This document shows positions 57,691 through 58,006 of a stretch of 58,006 nt of DNA, piece after piece (within the stretch, counting starts at the first letter, position 1; each line of letters begins with the position of its first letter). This stretch comes from Phycisphaerae bacterium (lineage in GTDB: Bacteria; Planctomycetota; Phycisphaerae; UBA1845; JAFGLZ01). The position numbers and the translations under genes are program-made. The notes beneath the pieces were generated by a model. That model made no database searches. It had not been told where the DNA came from and saw nothing but the letters and a program-made list of their open reading frames with translations. Where the stretch lies: the NCBI GenBank assembly GCA_016927755.1, contig JAFGLZ010000136.1, positions 1 to 58,006 on the forward strand, read 5' to 3'.

Positions 57691-58006
57691 GATATCGCCC
57701 CTCCAACAATCGACCGGACCCGATCGGAAAACGAACGACGTGCACCAACCACCACATCACATGATAAGACGCCACCCCCCAAGAGAGAAGCACAAAACAA
57801 AGCCCCCCGGCAACGCCGGCATTGGGCCCCCCCCTGTAACGCAGGCTTCCAGCCTGCCCCCCCGCTTCTCTTCTCACTTCCAACTTCACCCTTCCAACTT
57901 CAGTTTCACGGCGCCAAAGGCAACGTGAAACGCTCATACCCCCCCCCCCCCCCCCCCCTGCACCGGCGCAACCAAAACCCCCCCCTCCCCCCCCCCATCC
58001 CCCCCC
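57691..58006. other. Terminal spacer with repeats and C homopolymers
   Basis: No gene is supported. It contains palindrome GCAGGC-TTCCA-GCCTGC (57841-57857), a TTCTCACTTCCAACTTC tract (57865-57903), a run of 20 C (57939-57958) and further C-rich text to the end. The promoter of the minus-strand gene should lie in 57691-57790. The C runs suggest an assembly edge. Confidence 0.6.

Noticed and set aside
1..58006. tRNA, rRNA, prophage, transposase or integrase genes
   Set aside because: None recognised by reading both strands; small tRNA genes could still be missed without a covariance search.

Overview
The window is GC-rich bacterial chromosome, coding on both strands. It most resembles Planctomycetota, possibly a Phycisphaerae-like lineage. 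The reasons are the combination of an exosortase/exopolysaccharide locus, several Gfo/Idh/MocA oxidoreductases (two with twin-arginine leaders), secreted glycan-active proteins with PA14 and concanavalin-like folds, a very large pseudopilin, and many short palindromic and low-complexity repeats between and inside genes. This placement is inference; no rRNA or tRNA gene was recognised.

Layout. 2-1570: 3' part of a carboxypeptidase-regulatory-like/redoxin-like protein cut by the window edge. 1571-5253: repeat-rich spacer, then the housekeeping run rpsB-tsf-pyrH with an intergenic hairpin and intrinsic terminators. 5403-6368 (minus): a sigma-70 family factor. 6872-19259 (minus): an exopolysaccharide/exosortase operon, transcribed as SLBB export protein, exosortase, EpsI-like protein, 1584-aa TPR protein, chain-length regulator/tyrosine kinase, and FtsX/MacB-type permease. 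19974-22810 (minus): lysA, a small unknown protein and an STN-type lipoprotein. 22950-23648: a zinc-ribbon membrane protein. 23759-29568: a secreted glycan-utilisation cassette in which a GH172-like hydrolase is translationally coupled to an M60-type metallopeptidase carrying a C-type lectin domain, with a PA14/beta-propeller protein divergent from them. 29703-32676: DUF2089 regulator, TPR protein, DUF202-like and TauE/SafE membrane proteins. 32904-40083: two tandem Tat-exported Gfo/Idh/MocA paralogues, ApbE, a metallophosphoesterase, ispF and a third Gfo/Idh/MocA protein. 40606-56367: a type II secretion/type IV pilus operon (GspE, PilT, GspE, GspF, then pseudopilins in the order G-H-I-J-K and another pilin). 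56566-57690 (minus): a secreted concanavalin-fold/InlB-repeat protein with a possible C-terminal sorting tail. The window ends in C homopolymers, probably a contig edge.

Working together: the exosortase/EPS operon and the pseudopilin secretion system would build and decorate the cell surface and export proteins. The GH172, M60-lectin and PA14/propeller proteins would attack glycoconjugates outside the cytoplasm, and the Tat-exported Gfo/Idh/MocA enzymes may process released sugars.

The most unusual signal is in the pseudopilin operon. Four consecutive pseudopilin genes start with 51-89 codon leaders made largely of dispersed repeat DNA: telomere-like CCCTAGACCCTAAACC tracts, GC-rich palindromes, and repeats around AAAAGGGGAC or GGAGTGCGGCGGCTCGACGC. 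In at least two of these genes the start-codon distribution makes a long leader obligatory. Related repeats also supply the basic tail and stop codon of the secreted protein at 56566. Repeat-derived prepilin leaders are the best candidate here for something undescribed.
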